Positions 11,957 to 22,331 of a stretch of DNA of 30,429 nt are shown here, in pieces; position 1 is the stretch's first letter; each line of letters opens with the position of its first letter. A model generated the notes under the pieces. The model had not been told where the DNA came from, searched no databases, and saw only the letters and a list, made by a program, of their open reading frames with translations. Both the position numbers and the translations under genes were made by a program. The DNA lies in assembly GCA_016708845.1 (NCBI GenBank), contig JADJFB010000024.1, positions 1-30,429 of the forward strand. Direction: 5' to 3'. The stretch comes from Bacteroidota bacterium (lineage in GTDB: Bacteria; Bacteroidota; Bacteroidia; B-17B0; Aurantibacillaceae).

Positions 11957-13167
11957 GTTTTTTTCTTCTATCCAACGCGACATATATTTTGTACCAGAAA
12001 TAGTATGATGCATTAACATAGATCCAATAAAATTTTTGTGGCGATGTTGATTGAGTTTTTTTTGCAATTGCTCTAATTTATCAATCAATAATTTGGAATG
12101 AAACTCTTTATCAAAAACCTGATTAATAATTTCAGATCCTTTTAATTGAGCGTCTATCCACTTCGTCTTATCCGAATATAAACTAACAGCACCATTTGCA
12201 AATTCTTGTATATCATCCGCTATTATCCCACCCCAATCTAATTCCGCATGCATAGCTTCGGCTCCAATACTTGTGGTTACGCTTGGTGTTCCACATTCCA
12301 TAGCGTCAATTAATTTTCCTTTTAACCCTGCGCCAAAACGCAAAGGTGCTAAGCATACTTTTGCATTAAGCATGACTTCTTGCGCACTCTCTGCTCTTCC
12401 TTTAATTAAAAAACCATCTTTAGGTTGATGTAATTGATTTACTTTGGGCGAAGGATAAGCACCATAAATATGCAATTCTGTATCCGGTAATTGTTTTCTA
12501 ATTAAAGGCCAAATATCTTCTTTTAAATACAAAACACCATTCCAATTTGGCTCGTGCAAAAAATTACCAATGGTTACAAAATGCTTTCTATCTTCAAACA
12601 AAGGCCAATTAGCTGTTTGCTTTTCGGTAATTTGGTTTTAATAAAAAAAGGCGTGTAATGAAGCAAATTGCTATCGATATGAAAAAATGTTTGAAGTAAA
12701 TTCATTTCATACGTCGAAATCATCAAGGTCAAATCGCAACGATAAATACTGGCAATTTCACGTTTAGCAGTATCATTATATAAATCTTAAATTGTAAAAT
12801 GTCTTTTTTCCTTAAAGGCTTGTTGTCTGGCTAACCTTAAACAATGCAAATCAATGGTATCTAAAACTCTGAGTGCGTCAGGACAATTTTCGGAAACACG
12901 CCAACTAAATTGTTCCTCAATCATAAATCGGTCAAATAAAACAATACTTGGCTGAAGTGTTTTAACGAACTCATCAAAGCTGCTATTATTTAGCTCAATA
13001 GTTATTTTGTCTATGCCATATTTCTCAAAATCAATACTAAAGTCGCTATCAGCAGCAGCGCAAGCAAAGGTTATTTTCCAATTTAACTTTTGAAATTGTT
13101 CAATTAACTGAAGTGTTCTACTCCCCGCAGCAGAAGAGTTAGGTTCGGGCCAAACAGCACCAATCAT
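11942..13167 (-). CDS. Glycosyltransferase (GT-B fold, GT4-like)
   Basis: About 408 residues. It probably transfers a sugar from a nucleotide donor to an envelope polysaccharide or lipid. The N-terminal half begins MIGAVWPEPNSSAAGSRTLQ, where the SSAAGSR loop resembles the acceptor-side glycine-rich loop of GT-B enzymes. The C-terminal half has HFVTIGNFLHEPNWNGV, APLRFGAGLKGKLIDAMECG and TPSVTTSIGAEAM, which form the donor-binding region of family 4-type enzymes. The middle (12601-12787) is out of frame through two indels but still encodes IYRCDLTLMISTYEMNLLQ. I use the ATG at 13165-13167; no upstream ATG is available in the 60-base gap to the phosphatase gene. It follows that gene in the same direction, so co-transcription is likely. 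The donor and acceptor are unknown. Confidence 0.85.
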
Positions 13168-13230
13168 TAATATATGCTGTGATGATTTGATTGTCTTAAT
13201 TTTAGTATGGATGTTAAAAATAATATAAAA

Positions 13231-15433
13231 TTAAACCCTAACGCCCATTAATGTCACATCGTCTATCTGCTCTAAATTACCTTTCCATTTGTTTAACGTA
13301 TCGGTCAATATTTGCTTTTGTGTTTCCATAGGTTTATGAGCAATAGAAATAAGAACTTCCTTTAATTGCTTATGCATAAATTTCTTTCCTTTAGGGCCAC
13401 CAAATTGATCTGGCAAACCATCTGTAAGGCAATATACCACGTCATCTTTTTGTAAATTAACTGTATGCAAGGTAAACGATATATTGTCTTTTTCATGCTT
13501 CCCAATTGGCATCCTATCAGGTTTAATTTCAATAAGCTCATTTTTATCTAAACTTGCGGAAGTCCTTACAATCCAAACCGGAGGTGGCACTTGCGCAATG
13601 TAATATATTGTTTTCAAAATCAAACCTCAAAAGACTTCCATCCATTCCATCTTTCCCGCCTTCCTCACTTCCATCATTTTTCAAATTTTCAATAATCAAA
13701 CGGCGAGTTTCGTTCAAAATTAATTCGGGACTAGTAATACCTTCAGTAATGGCTTTATCTAAACATGAAATATTTAGTATACTCATAATAGCGCCTGGCA
13801 CACCATGCCCAGTGCTATCTGCCACAACTAAATAAAAATTATTTTCGGAAGATGTAGCTAGGCTTTTTAAAGTTGCAGCAGCTGCCCAATAAAAATCTCC
13901 ACTTACAACATCTTTAGGTTTAAACAAAATAAAATAATCCTTTAAATGAGCATTCAATATTTTTATTTGCTAACAAAGCTCTTTGTATTCGTTCAGCATA
14001 ATTAATACTATCTATTTATTTCTTTGTAGTTTTCTTCAACAATATGCTTTTGCTGACTGATAATCTCATTTTGTTTTTGAGCTTCTTGTTCCTTAGTTTC
14101 AATAATTTTTTTCTGACGATTCGTAATTTGAAATCGATTATACAAAAATCCAGAAAATACCAATACAATAAATAGTCCAATCACTGCACTATATAACCAA
14201 ACATGACGTTGTTTTTCTTTTTCGTTTATAATATCTTTTTCTTTGTTCAGCTTTAGTAACCGCTTCTTTTTTATCATACTCATATTGCATCTGAGCTTCC
14301 AATGTTTTTTTTGTGCTTTCTTCATTCATAATGGTATCTAGATAACTAACTCCAAGTATTTTGTAGTTATATGCTTCTTTATATTTACCGATTTCAGAAT
14401 AAAGTATTGATAACGCATCGATGGTTGGAAGCATCGCATTTTTACTACCCGTTTTCTTCGATAAATCTAAAGAATATAATAGCACCTCTTCGGCTTCTTT
14501 ATATTTTTTTTGGTATTTGTATATAAGCCCAAGATTTGAAGCATTACTGGCAACCATGTATACATCACCAATATCTAAAATATATTTTTGAGCTAATAAA
14601 TAATTATCAAGTGCAAGTGCATAGTATTTATCTGCCTTTACTTTATCATTATTTTTAACTGCGCTTTCACCTATATTGTTATATACACCTCCCAAATTAT
14701 TGTATGACATTGCTAAACCTACAACATCATTACCCTCTTTACGCATCGCTAAAGCCATCAACTGGAACTCGAGTGCTTTATCATACTGTTTTTTCAACCG
14801 AAATAAATCACCAATATTTCCGTAAGTTCTAGCCACTTCTAACTTAGAGTTTTTAGATTTATAATAATTAAGTGCCAAATAATAATTATCAAAAGCAACC
14901 TTATAATCTCCTTGTTTTTGAGCAATTGCAGCTATATTATTATTTGACATAGCAACACCAGAAGAATCTTTAATGTCATCTCTAATTTTTAGTGCTGTAT
15001 AATGCATTTTTATGGCTTTTGTATAATTACCACTTAATCTTCCTATTTCGCCAAGATTATTATACATGTTTGCAATCTTCTTTTTATTTCCCAAAACTTT
15101 AAATATTTCGGATGCCTTTAAAAAAAACTCTTCTGCTTTATAATAATCTCCTTTATACATGTTTACAATACCAATGTTATTGTAAGCATCTCCTTGCCCT
15201 TTTTTAAAGTTAACTTTTTCAGATATTTTTTTTGCAGCTAGCGCATGTACCATTGCCGAATCGAGCTTACCTGCGCCCCATAATGAACGACAGATAATTA
15301 TATGCGTATTTACTTTTACTGTATCAGATGTTGTGGTATTTATAACGCGTTTTAGAGAGTCAGTTTCACGATCTTGCGAAAAGAGTGATTGTTGCGACAG
15401 TAACAATAATAAAATAAAAAATAATGGCTTCAT
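13231..15433 (-). CDS. TPR-repeat sensor with C-terminal SpoIIE/PP2C-type phosphatase domain
   Basis: A one-component signalling protein of about 734 residues. The signal peptide is MKPLFFILLLLLSQQSLFSQ. Some seven tetratricopeptide repeats follow (for example AYNNIGIVNMYKGDYYKAEE and MYNNLGEIGRLSGNYTKAIK), probably periplasmic. One transmembrane helix (LYSAVIGLFIVLVFSGFLY) and a Gln/Lys/Glu-rich coiled coil lead to a cytoplasmic serine/threonine phosphatase. The metal-binding signatures are intact: PKDVVSGDFYWAA, VVADSTGHGVPGAIMSILN, YCLTDGLPDQFGG and DDVTLMGVRV. Indels near 14010, 13960, 14200 and 13550-13620 split it into four frames. I start at 15433 (MFM at 15439 is an alternative), because the longer ORF start at 15502 lies inside the tRNA terminator. 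Relatives usually act on anti-sigma or anti-anti-sigma switches. No such partner is adjacent. Confidence 0.9.
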
Positions 15434-15483
15434 AAACATGGCAGATTTTGTAGTACTAATATAGAGAAAACTAAATGCATAAA

Positions 15484-15510
15484 AAAAGCCCTTGAAAATC
15501 AAGGGCTTTT
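15484..15510 (-). terminator. Terminator downstream of the tRNA
   Basis: A perfect 12-bp stem (AAAAGCCCTTGA / TCAAGGGCTTTT) with a three-base loop. Read on the minus strand it ends in a run of seven T, just after the encoded CCA of the tRNA. Confidence 0.85.
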
Positions 15511-15512
15511 GG

Positions 15513-15590
15513 TGGTGGTGCCTCCAGGAATCGAACCAAGGGACACACAGATTTTCCAGTCTGTTGCTCTACCGACTGAGCTAAGGCACC
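15513..15590 (-). tRNA. tRNA-Phe (anticodon GAA), with an extra base in the anticodon loop
   Basis: Acceptor GGTGCCT pairs with AGGCACC, the D arm is AGCTCAGTCGGTAGAGC, the T loop is TTCGATT, and CCA is encoded. The anticodon stem ACAGA/TCTGT encloses CTGGAAAA, eight bases where seven are normal. Removing one G gives CTGAAAA and anticodon GAA. The short variable loop (GTGTC) rules out tRNA-Ser (GGA). The T stem has a central mismatch. Both oddities fit the general error pattern of the window. Confidence 0.85.
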
Positions 15591-15605
15591 AACATATTCG
15601 GGCTG

Positions 15606-15634
15606 CAAATTTAAGAGAATTATTTATACTGCAA
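15606..15634 (-). promoter_or_regulatory. tRNA promoter
   Basis: On the minus strand TTG (15632-15634), 18 bases, then TAAATTTG (15606-15613), an exact TAnnTTTG. Predicted initiation is about 10 bases before the tRNA 5' end. Confidence 0.65.
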
Positions 15635-15698
15635 AAGGAAATATTAAAAAATCTTAAATTAAAACTAGATATGAGGTATTTAGTTACTTTTATAAACA

Positions 15699-16419
15699 TT
15701 GAATTTAATTATAGATATTGGCAATACACGTGTTAAAGCGGCTCTATTTAATGGAGCAACTTTGGTTGAAAGCAAGGTTTATGGTACTGTTAATGCTATT
15801 TTATTAGACACAGCCTTTATTTTCTAGCAGAAAAAAAGCCATTATTGGTACTGTGGTGAAGGAGCAAGAAGATTTCTGCTCAGCTTTAAATGCTATCATT
15901 CCCACTATCATATTCAATTCTGAAACTAAAATACCATTAACAAACCTATACCAATCAGCGTCTACGCTTGGTTCTGATAGACTGGCAGCCTCTATTGGGG
16001 CATATTACTTATATCCAAATGCCAATGTTTTGGTAATTGATGCAGGTACTTGTATCAAATATAACTTCACAAACAGCAAAAACGAATATTTAGGTGGGGG
16101 AATTTCGCCAGGCATACAAATGAAGTTTAAGGCGCTCCAAACATTTACAAGTAAATTACCCTTAGTTGAGGTCGATTTTTCATATAATGAATTAATTGGA
16201 AATAATACTCAAAACTCCATATTATCAGGGGTTTTGAATGGCACTATAGCCGAAATTGATGGAGTAATTGATTATTACAAATTGAAATTTACCGACACAA
16301 TTTGCGTTTTAACAGGAGGTGATAGCGAATACTTGGCAAAACGGTTAAAAAATAGCATCTTTGCCCACCAAAATTTGGTTTTAAAAGGATTAAACGATAT
16401 TTTAAATTTTAATAGTTAA
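15699..16419 (+). CDS. coaX: Type III pantothenate kinase
   Basis: Phosphorylates pantothenate in the first step of coenzyme A synthesis. About 240 residues, normal for CoaX. The N-terminus NLIIDIGNTRVKAALFNGA holds the D-x-G-N-T/S phosphate-binding motif. TLGSDRLAASIGAY carries the G-x-D-R motif, and VLVIDAGTCIKYNFT and YLGGGISPGIQMK are the later ASKHA-fold motifs. One indel near 15822 shifts the frame before SSRKKAIIGTVVKEQ. The start codon read here is TTG (15699-15701) after CAT; an ATG with one inserted T (CATTG for CATG) is equally likely. It heads a run of co-directional genes for envelope functions and is divergent from the tRNA. Confidence 0.93.
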
Positions 16420-16441
16420 CATAAATAAACATATTTCTTTT

Positions 16442-17930
16442 TTGAAAACATTCCTTTTTACTCTTACTTTTTTAAGTACGATCACATTATCCTATTCTCA
16501 AATTTTAACCTCAAGCCCTTACTCTCGTTATGGTATGGGCGAATTAAATCTTCAAACTTTTGCTACTCCAGCTGCAATGGGAGGTTCATTTATCGCCTAT
16601 CACCAAGATACCATTGCTCCATTTTTTATAAATGCTGCCAATCCTGCTGGATTAGCCGGCTTAAGATTAACAACATTAGAAATTGGCGGTCAAGCTCAAT
16701 TTCAAAAAATTGAAATGCAGATGCTGCCATCAGAAAAAGAATATCAATTTTTCTTACGGATCTCTTGGCTTCCCCTTTAAAACGATTTGGAGGAATGGCC
16801 TTTGGGATTATGCCATATAGTACGGTAGGTTATAAAATAAGTTCAACTCAAGAAAATACAGTTGCTGGAACCATGAACTATGTTTTTGAAGGGGACGGTG
16901 GGATTAATAAAGTATTTTTAGGTACTGGAGTTAAACCATTTTATAAGCAATTTTCTAAATTTCAGCGCTCTGCTTTCGCTGATACGCTTATCAAATATAA
17001 AGAAACAGCAAAGTATAAACGCAAAAAATTAGGAAAGCAATTACTATCTGAATTATCAATTGGCGTTACTGGTAATTATTTATTTGGAACTATCAATCAG
17101 TCAACCAATGTTATTTATCCTGGTTCTGTTACGTATTATAATTCAAGGAGACAACGTGCCATTCAAGTAAATGATTTTACATTTAATGCCGGCTTACAAA
17201 CACACTTCTCCATTGATTCAGTTAAAGTTCGCGGTAAATACCGTGACACCTATAAAACCTATTCGGCCGATTCAGTGGCGCACTATAGAAATCGTCGCGA
17301 ATTGAAACAAAAAATAAAAATTGGAGTTGGATTCTTTGTTAATACTCCTTCCGAAATTAACGCTAAACAAAGCAATATAATTTATAACTATTCATTAGAT
17401 GGTTTCGGCGTAGAAAGACCGAAAGATACAGTTCTAAATTCTCAAGATGTAGCGGGAACAATTACACTGCCTTTAGAAATGGGTATTGGCTTGTCTATTA
17501 AAAAAGGAGAGAAATTAACAGTGTTAATGGATGCAGCAACTACCAACTGAAAAGCTTTAAATATTTTAATGCTCCAAGTACTGACTTTAAAAATAGCTTT
17601 AGATTATCGGCTGGATTAAATTATGTGCCAAATAAATTAGCTTTCGGAACTTCTAATTATATTAAAAGGATTCAATACCGTTTAGGTGTTTCATATTCTG
17701 ACGGTTATTTAGATTTAAAAAACACTCCTATTAGTAATGCCTTTATTTCTGCTGGCTTAGGATTACCTGTTGGCGTTGGTCGTTTTGATGATATCGCTAT
17801 CATTAATATATCAGCACAATATGGTAAAATGGGAACTATTTCAAACAATTTATTACAAGAAGAATATGTTCGTTTAGTTTTAGGCTTTACATTTAATAAA
17901 CGTTGGTTTATTAAATACAAATACGATTAA
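16442..17930 (+). CDS. Outer-membrane beta-barrel protein, function unknown
   Basis: About 496 residues. A signal peptide (MKTFLFTLTFLSTITLSYSQ) precedes SSPYSRYGMGELNLQTFATP and NAANPAGLAGLRLTTLEIG. That N-terminal pattern resembles FadL/PorV-like Bacteroidota outer-membrane proteins, with a hatch-like segment ahead of the strands. Many amphipathic strands follow, and the last one is YVRLVLGFTFNKRWFIKYKY with an aromatic near the terminus. Two indels, near 16760 and 17545, split it. The start is read as TTG at 16442-16444 inside a T run, so a mis-called ATG is possible. It lies 22 bases after coaX and 9 bases before lptC, suggesting one transcript. Cargo or role is not known. Confidence 0.8.
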
Positions 17931-17939
17931 TCCATTCAT

Positions 17940-18507
17940 ATGCTATCATTAAAAAATAGAAGTTTACTGTTTCTTTTAATGGTAGCGTGTTTCATTATCA
18001 CTCTCACATCTTGCCAAACCGACAGAAATGAAATTATGGCCCTTGGCAAAAAAGTGGTAATGCCTGCCTTAACTGGTAAAGACGTTACGATGTTGTACTC
18101 TGATTCCACTGTTCTAAAAATCAAACTTCTAACGCCGCATATGCAGAAGTATGAAAAAAGTAAAAGAACCTGTAACCATTATGCCGAAAGGTTTATTTGT
18201 AATTTTTATGACGACCAAGGAAAAGAAGCCACAACCTTGAAAGCTGATTATGGTGTACGTTATGAGCTAAGTAAAAAATGGAAGTAAAATATAATGTAGA
18301 AGTAATTAATATAAACGGAGAAAAATTAAACACAGAACACTTAACTTGGGACGAACAAAAAAGAAAATTACCTCCGATGCTTTTGTGAAAATAACGACTG
18401 CTAAAGAAATTATAATGGGTAAAGGACTTGAAGCAAATCAAGACTTTACACAATATGAAATAAAAGAAGTAACTGGAACAATTAGAATAGAAGATAAAGA
18501 ACTTTAA
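17940..18507 (+). CDS. lptC: LPS export protein LptC (lipoprotein form)
   Basis: LptC links the inner-membrane LptBFG exporter to the periplasmic LptA bridge for lipopolysaccharide transport. The N-terminus is a lipoprotein signal (SLLFLLMVACFIITLTSC, Cys25), typical of the Bacteroidota form. The body reads VMPALTGKDVTMLYSDSTVL, FYDDQGKEATTLKADYGVRY and ITSDAFVKITTAKEIIMGKG, the beta-jellyroll pattern of LptC. About 188 residues. Two indels, near 18285 and 18370, are repaired by reading KMEVKYNVEVINING and DEQKKKITSDAF. The stop at 18505-18507 is one base from the next ATG. Confidence 0.9.
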
Positions 18508-18508
18508 T

Positions 18509-18718
18509 ATGAGCAAATTTTTTAAAATACTTGAAATTATTTGGCTAATAACAGCTTTGTTATGCGCAGGAATTGCTGTGTATTTTTTAATCATTAAGGA
18601 CAACGACAGTGCGTTATACTTTACATTTGTTTTTATCATTGCTTCAATCATGTATCTTTTGCGAAGATATCAACGCAAGAACCAAGATAGATTAGCTAAT
18701 AACGAACCGCGAAAATGA
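18509..18718 (+). CDS. Small two-helix membrane protein
   Basis: 69 residues with an intact frame. Two hydrophobic helices (IIWLITALLCAGIAVYFLII and ALYFTFVFIIASIMYLL) are joined by a short polar turn, and a basic tail RRYQRKNQDRLANNEPRK follows. It starts one base after lptC and its TGA overlaps the next ATG (ATGA, 18715-18718), so translation is coupled on both sides. I recognise no family; the position suggests an envelope role. Confidence 0.75.
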   Translation: MSKFFKILEIIWLITALLCAGIAVYFLIIKDNDSALYFTFVFIIASIMYLLRRYQRKNQDRLANNEPRK

Positions 18719-20047
18719 CAAACACCATTGCCATAGTTGGCGGCGGTATCAGCGGCACTTTAACTGTTTTAAATTGTATAAAACAAAGTAAAAGTCCGTT
18801 ACACATTATTTGGTTTGATGCAAAAAATCAATTTTGCAAAGGCCTAGCTTACTCTACTACTGATGAACAACATTTGCTAAATGTAAGTGCAAATAACATG
18901 TCGATATTTGTAGATGAACCAAATCATTTTGTAAATTGGTTAACACAATACTATCCGCAATATAGTAGTCATAATTTTGCACCACGAAAACTATTTGGAG
19001 AATATGTACAAGCTACCTTTGATGTTTTAAAAAACACAAACCCATTAATATCCATTCAACAAATTGCGGAAGAAATAATTGATATTAAAAAAAAGAATAA
19101 CGCATTTGAGTTAAAAACTACCCAAACTTACTACGCTCAAAAACTAGTTTTAGCACTTGGTAATTTTTTACCAGCCCACCCTCGATCTATTTCAAGAGAA
19201 TTTATCGAATCTGAAAATTATTTTCAAAACGCTTTTCACCCAACAATCATTCAACAAGCTATTACTCAAAAAAACATTACCATCATTGGCTCTGGATTAA
19301 CTATGATTGATGTTTTAATTAGCCTACATCATCATTCGTTTTCTGGAAAAATAAATATTATTTCTCCTCATGCCTACATACCTCAGTCGCATACCGAGAA
19401 TCCATTACCTAGTGTAAAACCATTTATTGAAGAACATAAAATATATACACTAATCGAGTTACTTTCAATTGTAAATCAGCAATTAAAAAAAGCAAAAAAA
19501 GAGTACTTAAATCCTCATAGTGTAATTGATGTAATGCGACCACATTTACAATTTATTTGGATGAATTTTTCATTAAACGAAAAACAACAATTTTTAAGGC
19601 ATTTACGTCACAAATGGGGTGTTGCCAGACATCGAGCGCCAAGTGAAAGTATGGCAATTTTTAAAAGATTGGAATCATCACGCATGATTAATCTTATAAA
19701 AGGAAGAGTGAATGATATTAAAACAATAGAAAGTTGCTTCGAGATTTATTTTTCTGACTCAAAAATTGGTCAGCAATCTTTTAAAACGGAGTTCATTATC
19801 AATTGTACCGGGCCAGAATCTGACTATTTAAAAATATCATCCGTTTTGGTGCAAAATCTTGTAAAAAATGGGATTTTTGCTCCAGATTCTATTCATTATG
19901 GTATAAATGCCGCTAAAAACGGAGAAATTTCCCCTAATTTGTACTGCCATTGGACCACCTCTAAAAGGTATTTTATGGGAAAGCACTGCAGTGCCCGAAA
20001 TCAGGCTTCAAGCAAAGGAATTAGCGGCTAAAATTATTTGCAATTAA
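18715..20047 (+). CDS. FAD/NAD(P)-binding protein (NAD_binding_9 type)
   Basis: About 444 residues, cytoplasmic. IAIVGGGISGTLTVLNC is a Rossmann dinucleotide motif. KGLAYSTTDEQHLLNVSANN and HFVNWLTQYYPQY are typical of PF13454 proteins, a second nucleotide motif is ITIIGSGLTMIDVLISLH, and FIINCTGPESDY comes late. One indel near 19955 gives an artificial end at 20031. The restored frame reads CIGPPLKGILWESTAVPEIR and stops at 20045-20047, the normal family ending. Substrate unknown; members are annotated as FAD-NAD(P)-binding or hydroxyacylglutathione hydrolase-like proteins without firm function. Overlaps the small membrane protein gene by four bases. Confidence 0.85.
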
Positions 20048-20049
20048 TT

Positions 20050-20079
20050 TTTCGTTTTTCAGCAATAATTCTATCTTTG
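20050..20079 (+). promoter_or_regulatory. Promoter of the PpiD-like isomerase gene
   Basis: TATCTTTG (20072-20079) matches TAnnTTTG exactly. A weak -33 (TTT, 20050-20052) lies 19 bases upstream. The box is 25 bases before the ATG at 20104, so this gene can be transcribed apart from the upstream run. Confidence 0.55.
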
Positions 20080-20103
20080 CCTTCCTTAAATTAATAAACA
20101 AAT

Positions 20104-22247
20104 ATGAGCGTTTTAGAAAAAATACGTAGTAAAACTGGCCTTTTAGTTGGTATAGTGGGTTTAGCCTTAGTAATCTTCATTTTAGAGAGTTTATTAGGCT
20201 CTGGCGGAGCATTATTCTCTGGCCAAGATTTAGAAGTTGGTAAAATTAATGGTGAACAAATCGATTATCCTGCTTTCAGCGCAAAAGTAAACGAACAAAT
20301 TGCTCAAATTCAGCAATCAAATCCAAATCAAGTAATTGATGACAAAATGAAAGAACAGATTATTGAATCTGTTTGGAGTCAGATGATTAATGATAAAGTA
20401 ATTAAAGTTCAATACAAAAAATTAGGTATCGAAGTATCTGAAGACGAATTATATGATTTAATGTTAGTTCACCCTCACCAATATGTTGTTCAACAATTAA
20501 CTGATCAACAAACTGGAAAAGTTTACGAAGGCTTTGCACGTCCTGATGGCGAATTAGATTTAGTGAAATTAAATCAATGGGTTGGACAAATGAATGCAGA
20601 GCAAGAAAAATTCTGGAAACAATTAGAGAAATCTATTTTAGAAGTTCGTGCTGCAGAAAAATACAACAACTTAATTAAAAAAGGTTTATACGTTACTTCT
20701 GCTGAAGCAAAAGATGTATTTATTGCGCAAAACAAACAAGTAAACGCTTTTTGTCATGAAGCGTTATGCTGATGTTCCAGATTCTACAGTTAAAGTAAAC
20801 CGAAGATGAAATTTCAGCATATTACAACAAGCACCAAAACGATTACAAAGTATCGGAAACTTCTCGTTCAATTGAATACATTGCGTTTGATGTGATGCCT
20901 TCAAAAGCAGATTACGAAGCTATCATGAAAGATGCACAACGTGCTACTGATGATTTTAAAACAAAAACAGCTGCAGAAGATTCTTCTTATATAGCTGCTG
21001 AAAGTGAAGGCGGACAAGTTAGTATTGCTAGTTATGGCAAAAAGAATATGATTATTACAGATTCTACTGTGTACACAGCTCCAAAAGGAACAGTTTTTGG
21101 GCCATATGTTGAAGGAACTTTTGTAAAAATTTATAAATTATCTGATATTAAATCAATTGCTGACTCTGCTAAAGTTCGTCACATTTTAATTGGTTTACAA
21201 AGTCAAAAAACACAGACTACTCGCACACCAGAAGTTGCAAAACGTATTGCTGATAGTTTATTAGTTTTATTAAAAGCTAAAGCTGTTAAGTTTGATACTT
21301 TAGTAAAAACAATGTCTGACGACTTAGGTTCTATTGATAAAGGTGGAGACTACGGTTGGTTTGATGAGAACAAAGGTTTTGTGGATCCATTTAAAAATGC
21401 AGGTTTACAAGGAACAGTTGGAAACATCACAGTTGTACCAACTCAATTTGGTTTCCATATTATTGAGGTTTTAAATGTATCTAAAACACGTCACAATTCT
21501 TATACAGTTGCTCAAATTACTAAGTTAATTGGCCCTAGTGGAGAAACTAACCAAGAATACTATAAATTGCAAGTGATTTTCTGGAAAATCAAACAGCAGA
21601 TGCATTTAACAAAAGCATTGATACTGAAAAATTAAACAAACGTATTGCTGAAAATATTAAAGAAGGTGATAAAACATTGCCAGGTTTAGAAGCCGCTAAA
21701 GATTTAGTACGTTGGGTTATAAAGCAAAAAGGAGAAATTTCTCCGGTATTTGAATTTAAAGATCGTTTTATTGTAGCAAATTTAGTTTCTATTAAAGAAA
21801 AGGAATTGCTCCATTAGAAGATGTAAAGAAGATGTAATTGCTAAAGCAATTCGCGATAAAAAGCAGAAGCATTTATGAAAGAATTTGAAACAAAAGCCGG
21901 GGCTTCTAAATCAATTACGGATATCGCAACTAAAATGGGCTTAACAGCTGAAAAATCTGACAACTTAACTTTTCTGCATACAATGTAGCTACAATAGGAA
22001 GAGAAGATGCCTTAATTGGAACAGCAACAGCTTGAAAGCAGCTAACTAGCAAAGCTATTAAAGGAGATAACGGTGTATTTGTTGTAGCAGTATCATCAGT
22101 AAAAGAACCAGTGTTACCACAAGACTTTAAAGGAAAACAACAAAAGAGATTGAAAGAGCAAATGGTGGTCGTGTTGACTACGAATTGTTCGATGCTTTAA
22201 AAGCAAAAGCAAACATCGAAGACCACAGAGGTAAATTTGATTTCTAA
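20104..22247 (+). CDS. Peptidyl-prolyl isomerase, PpiD/SurA-like periplasmic chaperone
   Basis: About 713 residues. A short cytoplasmic start (MSVLEKIRSKTG) leads to one membrane anchor (LLVGIVGLALVIFILESLLG). A SurA_N-like domain follows (VGKINGEQIDYPAFSAKVNE ... QMINDKVIKVQYKKLGIEVS). Then comes a parvulin domain beginning AKVRHILIGLQSQ, with DDLGSIDKGGDYGWFDENKG and PTQFGFHIIEVL, its conserved core. It probably assists folding of outer-membrane proteins leaving the Sec translocon. The C-terminus ends HRGKFDF. Frameshifts lie near 20755-20800, 21580, 21805-21865, 21970-22040 and 22140. Upstream lptC and beta-barrel genes fit a shared envelope role. Confidence 0.9.
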
Positions 22248-22261
22248 AAAATAAATAAATT

Positions 22262-22298
22262 AAAAAAACTCCTACTAAAACATAGTAGGAGTTTTTTT
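22262..22298 (+). terminator. Strong Rho-independent terminator
   Basis: Stem ACTCCTACTA / TAGTAGGAGT flanked by seven A and seven T, with a five-base loop, 14 bases after the isomerase stop codon. Confidence 0.9.
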
Positions 22299-22331
22299 AT
22301 GCTTTACTTAAATAAAAAATTAATTCGCTGT

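Noticed and set aside
15516..15590. tRNA-Ser (GGA) reading of the anticodon loop.
   Set aside because: The variable loop is only five bases, whereas tRNA-Ser has a long variable arm; tRNA-Phe with one inserted G fits better.
17705..18651. Minus-strand ORFs opposite the barrel protein, lptC and the small membrane protein.
   Set aside because: Shadows of well-supported plus-strand genes, with no family resemblance.
1..22247. Broken reading frames as pseudogenes or programmed frameshifts.
   Set aside because: Frames are lost by single-base changes at homopolymers in essential and non-essential genes alike, and restoring one base always recovers family-typical sequence; no slippery-site pattern recurs.
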